Shown piece after piece: positions 1-8,741 of a stretch of DNA of 44,468 bases. Under the pieces are notes generated by a model that made no database searches, was not told the DNA's origin, and saw only the letters and a list, made by a program, of their open reading frames with translations. The first letter of the stretch is position 1. Every line of letters starts with the position of its first letter. The translations under genes and the position numbers were made by a program. The stretch is from assembly GCA_937920635.1 (NCBI GenBank), contig CAKZUE010000031.1, positions 1 through 44,468 of the forward strand, in the 5' to 3' direction. This stretch comes from an uncultured Bryobacteraceae bacterium (GTDB lineage: Bacteria; Acidobacteriota; Terriglobia; Bryobacterales; Bryobacteraceae).

Positions 1-381
<381 letters not shown>

Positions 382-449
382 AACCATGTGAGTTGCTTCG
401 CCCCGGTTTGACTCAAGACTGAAACGGAATTAACTTCGCGTTCAACCAG

Positions 450-463
450 ATTGTCAAAGATCT
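450..463 (-). promoter_or_regulatory. rrn leader boxA-like antitermination element
   Basis: On the minus strand, about 70 bases upstream of the 16S 5' end, the sequence AGATCTTTGACAAT closely matches the rrn boxA core TCTTTAACAA. It sits within a short inverted repeat (CCAGAT at 447-452 with ATCTGG at 459-464), so boxA would lie in a small hairpin. Position and orientation fit Nus-factor antitermination of the rRNA operon. The assignment is by motif only. Confidence 0.55.
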
Positions 464-678
464 GGACAGCCGTTGCCGATCTTGTCGAAGAGCAACCGAC
501 CGCCGGCCTCGAAAGGCGATTTGGCACGCACTTGGCTGGCCTCCGCTTTTTGCAGGGGCAACACCAAGCCTTGGCCAAAAACTTGGGAAACTTGAGACCT
601 ACTGAGGACGTCAACCGCTGGCGCTCGATCGGCCTTCCGCTTTCGCTTCCAGCCGATGGCGCTCAGCGCCCATCACCC

Positions 679-707
679 AGACTACCAAACCGAATCGGCC
701 TTTGCAA
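679..707 (-). promoter_or_regulatory. Putative rrn promoter
   Basis: On the minus strand a -35 TTGCAA (702-707) is separated by exactly 17 bases from a -10 TAGTCT (679-684). Directly upstream of the -35 lies a seven-base A run (711-717) resembling an UP element, as expected of rRNA promoters. It lies about 300 bases before the 16S 5' end, so a long leader containing boxA would be transcribed. A second promoter nearer the gene cannot be excluded. Confidence 0.5.
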
Positions 708-862
708 GCCTTTTTTTCGTTTCTCTCGTCCGGGCGACGTCCTCGGGAACGTCTCCAGCAACAACTGTACCATTGCCTGACACGGCTTCGCAACATCGGC
801 GGCACACTTTTGTCAACCGTTCCCGCCCCGGGGCGCGCCCGTGTTATGCTCATCTCCGGCAC

Positions 863-2266
863 GTGTTCACCCGGCAACAGGCAAAACTCAAACCTTTCCT
901 GCTAGTTGCAGACCTCCTGCTGGTGTGGGCCGCGTTCGGACTCGCCTATCTGATCCGGCAGAACCTGCCTCTGGAGCGGGCGTTTTTTCTCACCGCACCC
1001 GTGAGGGCGCTGCTGCTGCTGACAGGCATGGCAGCCTGGGTACTGGCGGGAATGTGGGTCCGCGCCTATGACGAGATTCTAGCCACCCGCCCGCTGCGCA
1101 TCCTCGCCCGGACCTTTCAGCAATGCGCGATCGCTGTAACGGCGCTGGTTTTCGTCGAATACACGCAGCGGCTCGACCTGAGCCGGCCCTTTCTGGGCCT
1201 CTGGGCGGTGCTGGCGTTCCTGCTGCTCGGCGCCGGGCGGCTGCTGACCCGCTCCGTCTACCGGCGCTGGGCGGGCGCCACTGCGGACCGGCGGTTTGTC
1301 TACATTGCCGGCACGGCGGATACAGCTCTCCGGCTGGCGCGGATGGTGGAACAGAGCGGGCGCTACGGGCTTGAGCTGGCTGGATTCCTGGCCAAAGAGC
1401 CGGGCCAGGTGGAGCTGTCCCGGACCTACCCCGTTCATGCCTTCTCCGAGCTGCCCCGCCTGCTGGAGACGCGCGTGGTGGACGATCTGCTGTTTGCGGT
1501 GGATTCGCAGCAACTGTCGGAACTCGAAGAGCTGCTCCTGCTCTGTGAGGAGGAGGGCGTGCGGACGCGGTTCCACCTGGGCTTTCTGCCGCACCTGCAC
1601 AGCCGCGTGGGGCTGGAGTGGCTGGAGGGCGAGCCGCTGCTGACGTTCTCGGGAGCGCCGCATGACGACTTCCGGCTGCTGATGAAGCGGGTGATGGACA
1701 TTGCGCTGGCGGGCGCGGCGCTGCTGCTGCTGTGGCCGGCGCTGATCGTGATCGCGGTCCTGATCCGGGCGACGAGCCCGGGGCCTGCCATTTTCCGGCA
1801 GGTGCGCTGCGGGTTGAACGGAAGAAGGTTCGTGCTGTACAAATTCCGGACCATGGTGGCTGACGCCGAAGCGCGCAAGGCGGAGCTGGCCCACCTGAAC
1901 GTGAAAAAGACGGCCTTCAAGATCCCGAACGACCCGCGCGTGACGCCGCTGGGGCGGTGGCTGCGGAAGCTGTCTCTCGACGAACTGCCGCAACTGTGGA
2001 ACGTGCTGAAAGGCGAGATGTCGCTGGTGGGCCCGCGGCCGCCGGTGCCGGAGGAGGTGGAGCGCTACGAGCGCTGGCAACGGAGGCGGCTGCGGATGCG
2101 GCCGGGCCTGACGTGCCTGTGGACGCTGGCCGGACGCGACTCGCTGGATTTCGATGAATGGATGCGGCTGGACCTGGAATACATCGACCGCTGGAGCCTG
2201 ATGCTGGACGTGGAGATCATTCTGCGGACGATTCCCCGTGTGCTGTTCGGGCGCGGGGCGAACTGA
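863..2266 (+). CDS. Undecaprenyl-phosphate glycosylphosphotransferase (exopolysaccharide initiation)
   Basis: Predicted inner-membrane enzyme of 467 residues that transfers a sugar-1-phosphate from a nucleotide sugar to undecaprenyl phosphate, the first step of exopolysaccharide repeat-unit assembly. The N-terminal third has several hydrophobic helices, followed by a Rossmann-like CoA-binding region. The C-terminal bacterial sugar transferase domain is intact: KRVMDIALAG entry helix, KFRTM, PRVTPLGRWLRK, SLDELPQLWNVLKGEMS and LVGPRP. The reading frame stays open upstream to an ATG at 656, but that stretch is low complexity and unlike the family. GTG at 863, just before the first hydrophobic segment, is the better start. 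No Shine-Dalgarno is visible; a TATGCT lies 12 bases upstream. No other polysaccharide genes are in view, so the polymer is unknown. Confidence 0.88.
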   Translation: MFTRQQAKLKPFLLVADLLLVWAAFGLAYLIRQNLPLERAFFLTAPVRALLLLTGMAAWVLAGMWVRAYDEILATRPLRILARTFQQCAIAVTALVFVEYTQRLDLSRPFLGLWAVLAFLLLGAGRLLTRSVYRRWAGATADRRFVYIAGTADTALRLARMVEQSGRYGLELAGFLAKEPGQVELSRTYPVHAFSELPRLLETRVVDDLLFAVDSQQLSELEELLLLCEEEGVRTRFHLGFLPHLHSRVGLEWLEGEPLLTFSGAPHDDFRLLMKRVMDIALAGAALLLLWPALIVIAVLIRATSPGPAIFRQVRCGLNGRRFVLYKFRTMVADAEARKAELAHLNVKKTAFKIPNDPRVTPLGRWLRKLSLDELPQLWNVLKGEMSLVGPRPPVPEEVERYERWQRRRLRMRPGLTCLWTLAGRDSLDFDEWMRLDLEYIDRWSLMLDVEIILRTIPRVLFGRGAN

Positions 2267-2357
2267 GCGGGTCTTGGGTGGAGGACACACTGCGTCTTCC
2301 GTGATGAGGGGAATGGCCCGGGCGGGCGCGTGGCGCCGTGCGGCGCGGCTCAGAAAG

Positions 2358-2386
2358 CCGGGGCCGGGCCAACCCCGCGGCCCCGG
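2358..2386. terminator. GC-rich hairpin between convergent genes
   Basis: A perfect 9-bp inverted repeat (CCGGGGCCG at 2358-2366 with CGGCCCCGG at 2378-2386, 11-base loop) lies between the convergent glycosylphosphotransferase and ferredoxin genes. It could end transcription from both sides, but neither side has a T-tract, so it is only a terminator candidate. I see nothing else in 2267-2530. Confidence 0.3.
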
Positions 2387-2530
2387 GGCTTGAGGGAGGG
2401 CGGCGCGCCTATCCGGGTGCCGTCCTCCTGGCTTTGACCGGCGCACGTGGATGCCACGGAAGGCCATTCCCGCAGGCCTCCCGCTCCAAAACCGGGGAGC
2501 ACGGTTCTGTTGTCGGCGGAACAGCGCGGG

Positions 2531-2818
2531 CTAGTGTGTCTTGAGTCCGAGGCGGGCCAACTCCACGCGCAGGCGCCGCTCAGACACAGCCCCCACCAGT
2601 TCGCCGTCTTCGATCATCGCCGGCGCCAGCCCACAATGGCCCAGGCAGCGCGAGGGCGCGACGCGGATATCGGCTTGGCAGTGCTCACGGGCGACTTCCA
2701 GATCGCGGAGCAGATCCAGCGCCCCCATGCGGCGGCACTCTTCGCCCGTGCAGACGACAAACACATGGCGGCTGCACGGGCAGCGCGCCGCCTCCAGCCT
2801 TGCGGCAGTTGTGGCCAT
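2531..2818 (-). CDS. Thioredoxin-like [2Fe-2S] ferredoxin
   Basis: Small 95-residue protein of the thioredoxin-like [2Fe-2S] ferredoxin group (related to NuoE and Shethna-type ferredoxins). The four cluster cysteines are visible in the family arrangement: CTGEEC (C-x4-C), then after about 31 residues CLGHC (C-x3-C) followed by GLAPAM. There is no signal peptide, so it is cytoplasmic. It begins 40 bases downstream of the radical SAM gene on the same strand and is probably cotranscribed. An inferred role is electron supply to that enzyme, or cluster handling. A free-standing copy with no NADH dehydrogenase genes nearby supports a dedicated partner role. Confidence 0.8.
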   Translation of the reverse strand: MATTAARLEAARCPCSRHVFVVCTGEECRRMGALDLLRDLEVAREHCQADIRVAPSRCLGHCGLAPAMIEDGELVGAVSERRLRVELARLGLKTH

Positions 2819-2858
2819 TGGTCATTCCCCTCAGAATGAGCAATTCTTCCTGAAAACC

Positions 2859-3974
2859 TCAACTCGCGCGAGCCGCCCTCGGCTCATAAATGCAGAACGG
2901 CTCCTCATCGTGGTAGTCGCCGGTGAAGCCAAAAGCTCTCGCCCGGCAACCCATGCAAACGCGTTTGAACTCGCAGATGCCGCACTTGCCCTGGAGATTG
3001 TCGAGGTTCCTCATGTCCTCGAACAGCGGCGAGCGGCTCCACACCTCCTCAAACGCCTGCTTGCGCAGGTCGCCCGCCTCCAGCGGCAGGTAGCCGCAGG
3101 GCTGCACCTTGCCCTGGTGCGAGATGAAGCAGACGGCGGAAGCCGCCAGGCAACCACGCGTCATCTGATGCAGCGCCGCGGACTGCCCGGAGTGGTTCGG
3201 ATGCGGCATCTGCTCCGGAACCGCCTCGCCCGTCCGCCGCGCCTCGGCGCGGCGCTGACGCGCGATGCGGTAGTACTGCGGGGCGCAGGTCGCCTTCAGC
3301 TCCATGCCGGAGTCCAGGCTGCGGTCGTAGAACCAGTTCAGGATGCGCTCCGCCTCCGCCCCGTCCACGGATTGATCCTCGGCGATCGTCAGCCCGCAGC
3401 CGACGGGCACCAGCAGAAACAGATGGAAGGCGTCCACCTTCAAGCGCCTGGCCAGATCGAGCATTTCCGGCAACTGGTGCGCGTTGTGCCGGGAGACGGT
3501 CGTGTTGATTTGCGTGGAAACACCCACCTGCTGCAGGCAGCGGATCCCTCGCAAGGCGGCGTCAAACGCCCCCGCATGGCCCCGGAAGGCATCATGCGTG
3601 GCTGCGTCGGCGCCGTCCAGGCTGATGGAAACACGGACGATTCCGGCGTCTTTGATGCGCTCCGCCATCGCCTCGTCCACCAGCGTGCCGTTGGTGGCCA
3701 GCGCCACCCGGATCCCGTGTCCCACCGCGCGCTTCGCGATATCGAACACATCCCGGCGCCAGAGGGGCTCGCCGCCGCTCAACACCAGGATGAATGGGGC
3801 ATATGGCGCAAGCTGATCCACGATCCGGCAGCATTCAGCCGTGTTCAGATCGTCTGGGCTCATCAGCTCCGTCGCGCTGGCACGGCAGTGGATGCACCTG
3901 AGATTGCAGCCGGTTGTGAGTTCCCAGAACACCAGCCGCGGGCGGAATTCCTGAGTCTGGACCGCCATGTTCAT
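2859..3974 (-). CDS. AhbD/NirJ-like radical SAM/SPASM protein (heme synthesis type)
   Basis: Radical SAM enzyme of 371 residues. The cluster motif CNLRCIHC (C23, C27, C30) lies in the ELTTGCNLRCIHCRA context typical of AhbC/AhbD/NirJ. The C-terminal SPASM-like region has CGICEFKRVCMGC (C331, C334, C340, C343) and a late cysteine in EEPFCIYEP (C361). The segments SHQGKVQPCGYLPL and GKCGICEF...RARAFGFTGDY match the AhbD type, which decarboxylates iron-coproporphyrin III to heme b in the siroheme-dependent pathway. The family is firm; the exact reaction is inferred because no other ahb or nir genes are in the window. ATG at 3974 or the second ATG at 3968 can be the start. The palindrome at 3972-3987 overlaps the first. 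Confidence 0.82.
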   Translation of the reverse strand: MNMAVQTQEFRPRLVFWELTTGCNLRCIHCRASATELMSPDDLNTAECCRIVDQLAPYAPFILVLSGGEPLWRRDVFDIAKRAVGHGIRVALATNGTLVDEAMAERIKDAGIVRVSISLDGADAATHDAFRGHAGAFDAALRGIRCLQQVGVSTQINTTVSRHNAHQLPEMLDLARRLKVDAFHLFLLVPVGCGLTIAEDQSVDGAEAERILNWFYDRSLDSGMELKATCAPQYYRIARQRRAEARRTGEAVPEQMPHPNHSGQSAALHQMTRGCLAASAVCFISHQGKVQPCGYLPLEAGDLRKQAFEEVWSRSPLFEDMRNLDNLQGKCGICEFKRVCMGCRARAFGFTGDYHDEEPFCIYEPRAARAS

Positions 3975-3987
3975 ACAAAATTGTATG
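3972..3987. promoter_or_regulatory. Perfect dyad operator overlapping the ahbD-like start
   Basis: CATACAA-AA-TTGTATG on the plus strand is a 7+2+7 perfect inverted repeat covering the first possible start codon of the radical SAM gene, and directly upstream of the alternative start at 3968. The size and symmetry suit a homodimeric repressor, and the position would block transcription or initiation. The half-site resembles those of some GntR- and Rrf2-family regulators, but I cannot name the protein. Confidence 0.5.
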
Positions 3988-4084
3988 CAATTGGGCAGCC
4001 AACCCTCGCCCGCTGCCGCAGGTGACAGGCTTGGACTCTAATCGATTGATAAAAAAGCGTCCGCGCGACAGCCGGGGGCCAGGC

Positions 4085-4726
4085 TCAGAAGCTGAAAGTG
4101 AGCCCGAAGGTCGTATTCACCCACTGCTCCCGGGTGAAAATCGCCGGGTTGGCGCCGATCGGGGGACCGGAGGTCTCCGCGCGGTAGACACGGGTGATGG
4201 CCGTCAGCCGCACACCCTGGCCCTGCGTGAGAGCGATGCCCGTTCCGAGCATGGCATAATAGCCCCACCCGTCCCGCGAGACGCAGTCCGGGCACTCGAA
4301 GCGCACCCACTGGTTGGGCTGCCGCAGCGACTCCGCCGTCCGCACATACGAGGCGCCGCCACCCCCGTAGAACTCCACCCGCCCGCCTCCCACAGGCGCC
4401 ACCACGCGCGCGCCCAGCGGCAGGTAGGTCTGGAAGTCGCGGATGCGCAGGTAGCCCGCCGAGGGGTTATAGATGAAGTCCTTGACCCGCGCGGCGTTGT
4501 AAGCGCCCTGGTAGCCGAGATCGACCTGGAAGTACTTCAACGGGCGGTAGCCGTAGCCAAAGCCCCAGGCGACCGCACTTTGGTAGAAAGTGGTCAGATC
4601 CTTGCCGGGCACGGCGACGCCGAGTCCGGTTTCAAAGTGGTGCCTTGGATGCCAGCTCTTGCCCCACTGGGCCGATGCCGGTAGCGCCGCCGTCAGCGCG
4701 ATTATAGCCACAATCGCCCGTTTCAT
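4085..4726 (-). CDS. Outer-membrane beta-barrel protein
   Basis: Secreted 213-residue protein with a Sec signal peptide (MKRAIVAIIALTAALPASAQ, cleavage near residue 20). The mature part is rich in alternating aromatic and glycine residues and ends in TTFGLTFSF, whose terminal phenylalanine and preceding beta-signal pattern fit BamA-inserted barrels. It resembles small 8-strand outer-membrane proteins (OmpW/OmpA-like size). Two cysteines (FECPDC) may form a loop disulfide. It is the last gene of a minus-strand run, 44 bases behind the Mrp gene, and a six-base T run follows its stop on that strand. Specific function unknown. Confidence 0.75.
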   Translation of the reverse strand: MKRAIVAIIALTAALPASAQWGKSWHPRHHFETGLGVAVPGKDLTTFYQSAVAWGFGYGYRPLKYFQVDLGYQGAYNAARVKDFIYNPSAGYLRIRDFQTYLPLGARVVAPVGGGRVEFYGGGGASYVRTAESLRQPNQWVRFECPDCVSRDGWGYYAMLGTGIALTQGQGVRLTAITRVYRAETSGPPIGANPAIFTREQWVNTTFGLTFSF

Positions 4727-4770
4727 ACGACCCTCTGGACGCTCTCCTTCGCCGCTTCGTTTCCGGCGCT

Positions 4771-5601
4771 TCAGTCCTCCACGGTGATGGTGGGCGCCTT
4801 CCGCACCAGCGATTCGGTGCGCTCGATGACCCGCCGCGCCAGCTCGTAGAACGGCGCCGCATGCGGATCCGCCTCGCCGAGCAACGCCACGGGGCGTCCG
4901 GTATCGCCGCCGACGCGGATCTGGGGATTCAGCGGCAGCTCGCCAAGGAACGGCACATTCATGGCTTCGGCGGTGCGGCGCCCGCCTCCCTCGCCGAAGA
5001 TGTCCAACTTCTGCCCGGTCTCCGGCACGATGAGGCAGCTCATGTTCTCGACGATGCCGAGCAGCTCCACCTTCACCTGCTGAAACATCAGCACCGCTTT
5101 GCGCCCGTCTTCCAGCGCCACCTCGGAAGGCGTGGAAACCACGATCGCCCCGGTGATCGGCGCCGTCTGGATCAGGCTCAGCGCCACGTCGCCCGTTCCG
5201 GGGGGCAGGTCCACCAGCAGGTAGTCCAGCTCGCCCCAGTCCACCTGGCGGATGAAGGACTGCATCACGCTGTGCAGCATGGGTCCGCGCCAGATGAGCG
5301 GCTTGTCGCCGGGGTTCAGGAAGCCCATCGACATCAGCTTGATGCCGTGCTGCTCGAGCGGCTGGATGCGGTTGCCGATCGCGTACGGGGCTTCGCAGAT
5401 GCCCATCATCAGCGGAACATTGGGCCCGTACACGTCGGCGTCGAGCAGGCCCACCTTGTGGCCGAGCTTCGCCATCGCAATGGCCAGGTTCACGGCGACG
5501 GTGGTCTTGCCGACGCCGCCCTTGCCGGATCCGATGGTGATCAGGTTCTTCACGCCTTCGATCGGCTGCTTCGGCATCTCTGCCTGTGGAGGTGCGCCCA
5601 T
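4771..5601 (-). CDS. mrp: Mrp/ApbC/NBP35-type P-loop ATPase, Fe-S carrier family
   Basis: Cytoplasmic 276-residue ATPase of the Mrp/ApbC family, whose studied members carry [4Fe-4S] clusters to target proteins. The deviant Walker A GKGGVGKTT is at residues 26-34, followed by LLDADVYGPNVP and LLVDLPPGTGD. The usual N-terminal MIP18 (DUF59) domain is missing: only about 18 residues precede the ATPase core. The CPxC pair that normally follows ENMS is also missing. Here the segment reads ENMSCLIVPETG, leaving one cysteine (C189). Cluster binding by the usual dimer-bridging CxxC is therefore doubtful. The gene starts 11 bases after the hydrolase gene on the same strand. Confidence 0.85.
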   Translation of the reverse strand: MGAPPQAEMPKQPIEGVKNLITIGSGKGGVGKTTVAVNLAIAMAKLGHKVGLLDADVYGPNVPLMMGICEAPYAIGNRIQPLEQHGIKLMSMGFLNPGDKPLIWRGPMLHSVMQSFIRQVDWGELDYLLVDLPPGTGDVALSLIQTAPITGAIVVSTPSEVALEDGRKAVLMFQQVKVELLGIVENMSCLIVPETGQKLDIFGEGGGRRTAEAMNVPFLGELPLNPQIRVGGDTGRPVALLGEADPHAAPFYELARRVIERTESLVRKAPTITVED

Positions 5602-5612
5602 ATCTTTCCAGT

Positions 5613-7550
5613 CTACCGTTTCGCTACGAAGTCCCAGAGTTCTTCCGCGTGGCGCGTGACGCGCTCGATATCCGCTTCGAGCAGAAAGCGTTTCTTGGCC
5701 AGCTCCCGCGCCGCCGCGTCGATCCGCTTCAGGTACTCCTGCTTATTCGAATAGCGGCGCGCGATCTCCGATGCATCGAATGCGAAAAACGAGCCCGCCG
5801 TGCCGCCGATCTGTTGCGGAGCGCCTGTCTTGGGATGCCTGAGATTCCAGCCGGTGAATGTGCCCAGCGGCACGGCCACCACGGGCATGCGGATGCCGCC
5901 CAGGTCGATTCCATCCTCGTCCACCTGCGGAACCAGCACCGGGAAGCGCGCCCGCACGCGTGGCGGCTCCACGGTGATGATGCCCCTGGAGACGAACTCT
6001 TCGCCGAAGTCGAGATCGAACGCCTGCTTGGGGAACCGCGGCGGTTCGATCCGCATCTGCTTCGGCCAGCGCATTTTGTCCGGAGGCGCCAGTTGCTCGT
6101 CGGCGAGAGTGGGAAACTGCGATGGCGGCGGCTGCCGCCCGTCCTTGACCCAGTCCTGCAACGCCGCCAGCAGGGCGCGGAAGAAGGGCCGCGTGTCGTT
6201 GGGGTTCGCGGGATATTGCAGCTCCGGATTCATGGCCGGCAGCCGCCCCGGACCGTGCTGCGAGCCGGACAGCACATACAACCGCGTGTTGGCATGAAGC
6301 GGGGCGTCGACCGCGCCCGCCACATCGGTGTGCACCAGCGCGGCGCAGCGGTTCCAATATTCCCAGCTTCCATTGGTGAGGAACAGCCTGGGAACGGCCT
6401 TCGGGGCCAGGTGCATGAGCAGCCCGTCGGAGCCCGCCGCGTTCCAGGCGGGCTGCGGCGTGTCGGAAAACGGGAACAGGTCCGTGGGGTAGAGCGTGTT
6501 CCAGAAGGCCCATCCATCGCGCGAAGGCTGGGCGAAGCGCTGGTTGAGGAAGACGCGCCCCGCGCCCGCCACGTCCGCCCAGACGCCATCGAAGACGATC
6601 CGCCCCATCTCGTCTTCGTTCATGCCGGTGTAGAGGAACGACCGCAGGTACCGCCCGCTCTGCGAAATGCCGAACCCGATGGCGCGCTCCACCCGCGGCG
6701 ACGGCGCGGCGAAAGCGCCCTCGCCCGGAGGATGCTTGAGGAACGACACCGCATCGCGCACCGCCGCCAGTCCGGCGCTGGAGAGCCGCGGATCGGACGC
6801 ACGGTAGACCAGCTCGTAGAGCCGCCCCGGTTCGAAGCCTGCGGTCATTTCGATGGCCGTGCGGTCTTCCGTGAAGCGCCAGCGTGACGGGTCGATTTTG
6901 CGGCGCCGACCGAGGACCGTGTCGCGGACGGTCAGCGCGGCGGGCTCGTTCAACGCCGGGTAGGCGATGTGGCCGCGATCGGCCAGCGGCATCCGCGTGG
7001 TCTTCTCCGCGGGTAGGAACTCGGAACGCACCACGCCCTTTACGCCGTGGATTACCGGCGCGTGCAGCCGCAGCAGCAGCGGGTTGCCGGCGGGCACGTC
7101 CCATTGCCAGCCGATCCAGGCCAGCGTGTAGCCCTGATCGAGAAGCCAGCCGTCGCCGAACTCCTCAGCAGTGCGGGGATCGAGCGATCCGCGCGCATGA
7201 CAGAAGCGCGCCAGCATGCCCTTGCCGCCGCGGTTCGGGATCTCGACCAGCAGCGTGCCGTTTGCGCGCTTGGGATCGGCGGGTTGCAGCAGGTAAAGGT
7301 CGGCAGCGAATTCGACCAGGCCGCTCTGGTTCCTGGGCGCGAGGGAGAGATCCGCGAGCGCACTGTTGGAGGCATGGCGCGGGTCCAGCTCGAAGTGGAT
7401 GCGCGCGATCACGCGCTCGTATGGACCCGCGGCGAAAGGTTTGCCTTCGAGCACGGGGCTGCGGCCGAGGATCTCGATGCGCGCCACACGCGCCTGGACG
7501 GCAAACAGCAGACAGGCGGCGGCGCACACGAGGCGCAGAATGGTTCCCAT
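5613..7550 (-). CDS. Secreted alpha/beta hydrolase domain protein (Abhydrolase_10-like)
   Basis: Protein of 645 residues with an N-terminal signal peptide (about 20 residues). It resembles the large secreted alpha/beta-hydrolase-domain family common in Acidobacteriota and Proteobacteria (Pfam Abhydrolase_10). The nucleophile-elbow-like motif GISQSGR lies at residues 294-300. The N-terminal half is a beta-rich module with LLVEIPNRGGKGM, also typical. Substrate unknown; an esterase-type reaction is likely. A TAGAAT hexamer lies 7 bases before the ATG with no Shine-Dalgarno. The gene lies between tsaD (45-base gap) and mrp (11-base gap). Confidence 0.75.
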   Translation of the reverse strand: MGTILRLVCAAACLLFAVQARVARIEILGRSPVLEGKPFAAGPYERVIARIHFELDPRHASNSALADLSLAPRNQSGLVEFAADLYLLQPADPKRANGTLLVEIPNRGGKGMLARFCHARGSLDPRTAEEFGDGWLLDQGYTLAWIGWQWDVPAGNPLLLRLHAPVIHGVKGVVRSEFLPAEKTTRMPLADRGHIAYPALNEPAALTVRDTVLGRRRKIDPSRWRFTEDRTAIEMTAGFEPGRLYELVYRASDPRLSSAGLAAVRDAVSFLKHPPGEGAFAAPSPRVERAIGFGISQSGRYLRSFLYTGMNEDEMGRIVFDGVWADVAGAGRVFLNQRFAQPSRDGWAFWNTLYPTDLFPFSDTPQPAWNAAGSDGLLMHLAPKAVPRLFLTNGSWEYWNRCAALVHTDVAGAVDAPLHANTRLYVLSGSQHGPGRLPAMNPELQYPANPNDTRPFFRALLAALQDWVKDGRQPPPSQFPTLADEQLAPPDKMRWPKQMRIEPPRFPKQAFDLDFGEEFVSRGIITVEPPRVRARFPVLVPQVDEDGIDLGGIRMPVVAVPLGTFTGWNLRHPKTGAPQQIGGTAGSFFAFDASEIARRYSNKQEYLKRIDAAARELAKKRFLLEADIERVTRHAEELWDFVAKR

Positions 7551-7595
7551 GGGGTCGATTCTACGCGCCCGCGCCGCCCGCCGCAGCAGCCGTAG

Positions 7596-8678
7596 TCAGG
7601 CCAGAGCGAGGTTCGCCTGCGCCTTCAGCGACAGATCGTCGAACTCGCCGCGCTCGAACCGCGGCCACGCCGCAGCGGCGATCATGGCGGCGTTGTCGGT
7701 GGACAGGTGTGGCGTCGGGAAGTAAGCCGGGCAGGACAGGCGCCCGCTGTGCGCCGCCCGCCGCAGCCCCGCGTTGCAGGCGACACCGCCGGCGATGATG
7801 ACCGCCCGCGCGCCGGTCTCCTCGGCCGCCCGCTCGACGCGCTTCAACAGCTCCTCGACGACGATGCGCTGAAATGCGGCGATGACGTCGAGCGTCGCCC
7901 GCGGCGTCACCCGCAGCCACTCTTCCACAGAAGGGCGGGGATTGCAGCGCAGCAGTTCGCGCCGCCGGGCGATCTCCTCTTCCATGTTCTTTGACTGCAC
8001 CCACCGCAGCACAGCCGTCTTCAGTCCGCTGAAGCTGAAATCGAGCGGATTCCCCTTCATCTTCGCCATCGGGAGCGCCACGGCGTCGGCGTCGCCGTAT
8101 TCGGCCAGTCTGTCGAGCACGGGGCCGCCCGGATAGGAGAAGCCCAAGAGCTTGGCCACCTTGTCGTAGGCTTCGCCGGCGGCATCGTCGCGCGTCTTGC
8201 CCAGCAGGCGGTAATGTTCGCCACCGGGCCACAGAAACAGGTGCGTGTGCCCTCCGCTGGCTACCAGCGCCAGCGCAGGAGTTTCTATCGCCTCGCCCGT
8301 TCTCCGTGCATCCAGAACGACGGCATGGATGTGGCCTTCCAGGTGATTCACGCCGATCAGCGGCAGCCGGCGCACCACGCTCACGCCTTTGGCGAAGGTC
8401 AAGCCCACCAGGAGCGACCCCACCAGCCCTGGTCCCGCCGTCGCCGCTATGGCGGAAAGATCCGCCCAGGAGGCGTGCGCCTCTTCCATCGCCTCGCGCA
8501 CAACCGGTACGATGGCTCGAAGATGCTCGCGCGACGCCAGTTCCGGCACCACGCCGCCGTACTTGCCGTGCGTGGATACCTGGCTGGCCACCACGCTCGA
8601 CAACACTTCGCCGCCGCGCGCCACCACGGCGGCGGCTGTCTCGTCACAGGAAGTCTCGATGCCGAGGATATACGGCAT
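7596..8678 (-). CDS. tsaD: tRNA N6-adenosine threonylcarbamoyltransferase TsaD
   Basis: TsaD (Gcp/Kae1/YgjD) joins threonylcarbamoyl-AMP to A37 of ANN-decoding tRNAs, together with TsaB and TsaE. The 360-residue protein opens with [19 protein letters not shown]. It has the metal-binding HLEGH motif, GGHTHLFLW, and the C-terminal [10 protein letters not shown] and STDNAAMIA motifs. The frame is open to 8705, but family alignment places the start at the ATG at 8678 ([10 protein letters not shown]). It diverges from queA across 63 bases. Two tRNA-modification genes thus sit head to head. The adjacent hydrolase and mrp genes may be cotranscribed. Confidence 0.96.
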   Translation of the reverse strand: MPYILGIETSCDETAAAVVARGGEVLSSVVASQVSTHGKYGGVVPELASREHLRAIVPVVREAMEEAHASWADLSAIAATAGPGLVGSLLVGLTFAKGVSVVRRLPLIGVNHLEGHIHAVVLDARRTGEAIETPALALVASGGHTHLFLWPGGEHYRLLGKTRDDAAGEAYDKVAKLLGFSYPGGPVLDRLAEYGDADAVALPMAKMKGNPLDFSFSGLKTAVLRWVQSKNMEEEIARRRELLRCNPRPSVEEWLRVTPRATLDVIAAFQRIVVEELLKRVERAAEETGARAVIIAGGVACNAGLRRAAHSGRLSCPAYFPTPHLSTDNAAMIAAAAWPRFERGEFDDLSLKAQANLALA

Positions 8679-8704
8679 ATGTCCCCAAATGGGTATAGTA
8701 GACA

Positions 8705-8733
8705 TTGCGGCCGGTTGGACCAGGCCGTGTAGT
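8705..8733 (+). promoter_or_regulatory. Putative queA promoter with near-zero leader
   Basis: TTGCGG (8705-8710) is separated by 17 bases from TGTAGT (8728-8733), which ends 8 bases before the queA ATG. Transcription from this promoter would begin at or next to the start codon, and no Shine-Dalgarno is present. The boxes are imperfect, so this is a prediction. Confidence 0.4.
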
Positions 8734-8741
8734 ACCTGCGA

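Noticed and set aside
1079-2467. Long minus-strand open frame (462 residues) opposite the glycosylphosphotransferase
   Set aside because: It is rich in Arg, Pro, Gln and His, without domains, and mirrors the codon pattern of the real gene on the other strand.
5601-5609. TAGACT eight bases before the mrp start as another leaderless promoter
   Set aside because: The TAG is the stop codon of the preceding hydrolase gene, and no -35 fits, so the match is probably coincidental. I left it out of the leaderless list.
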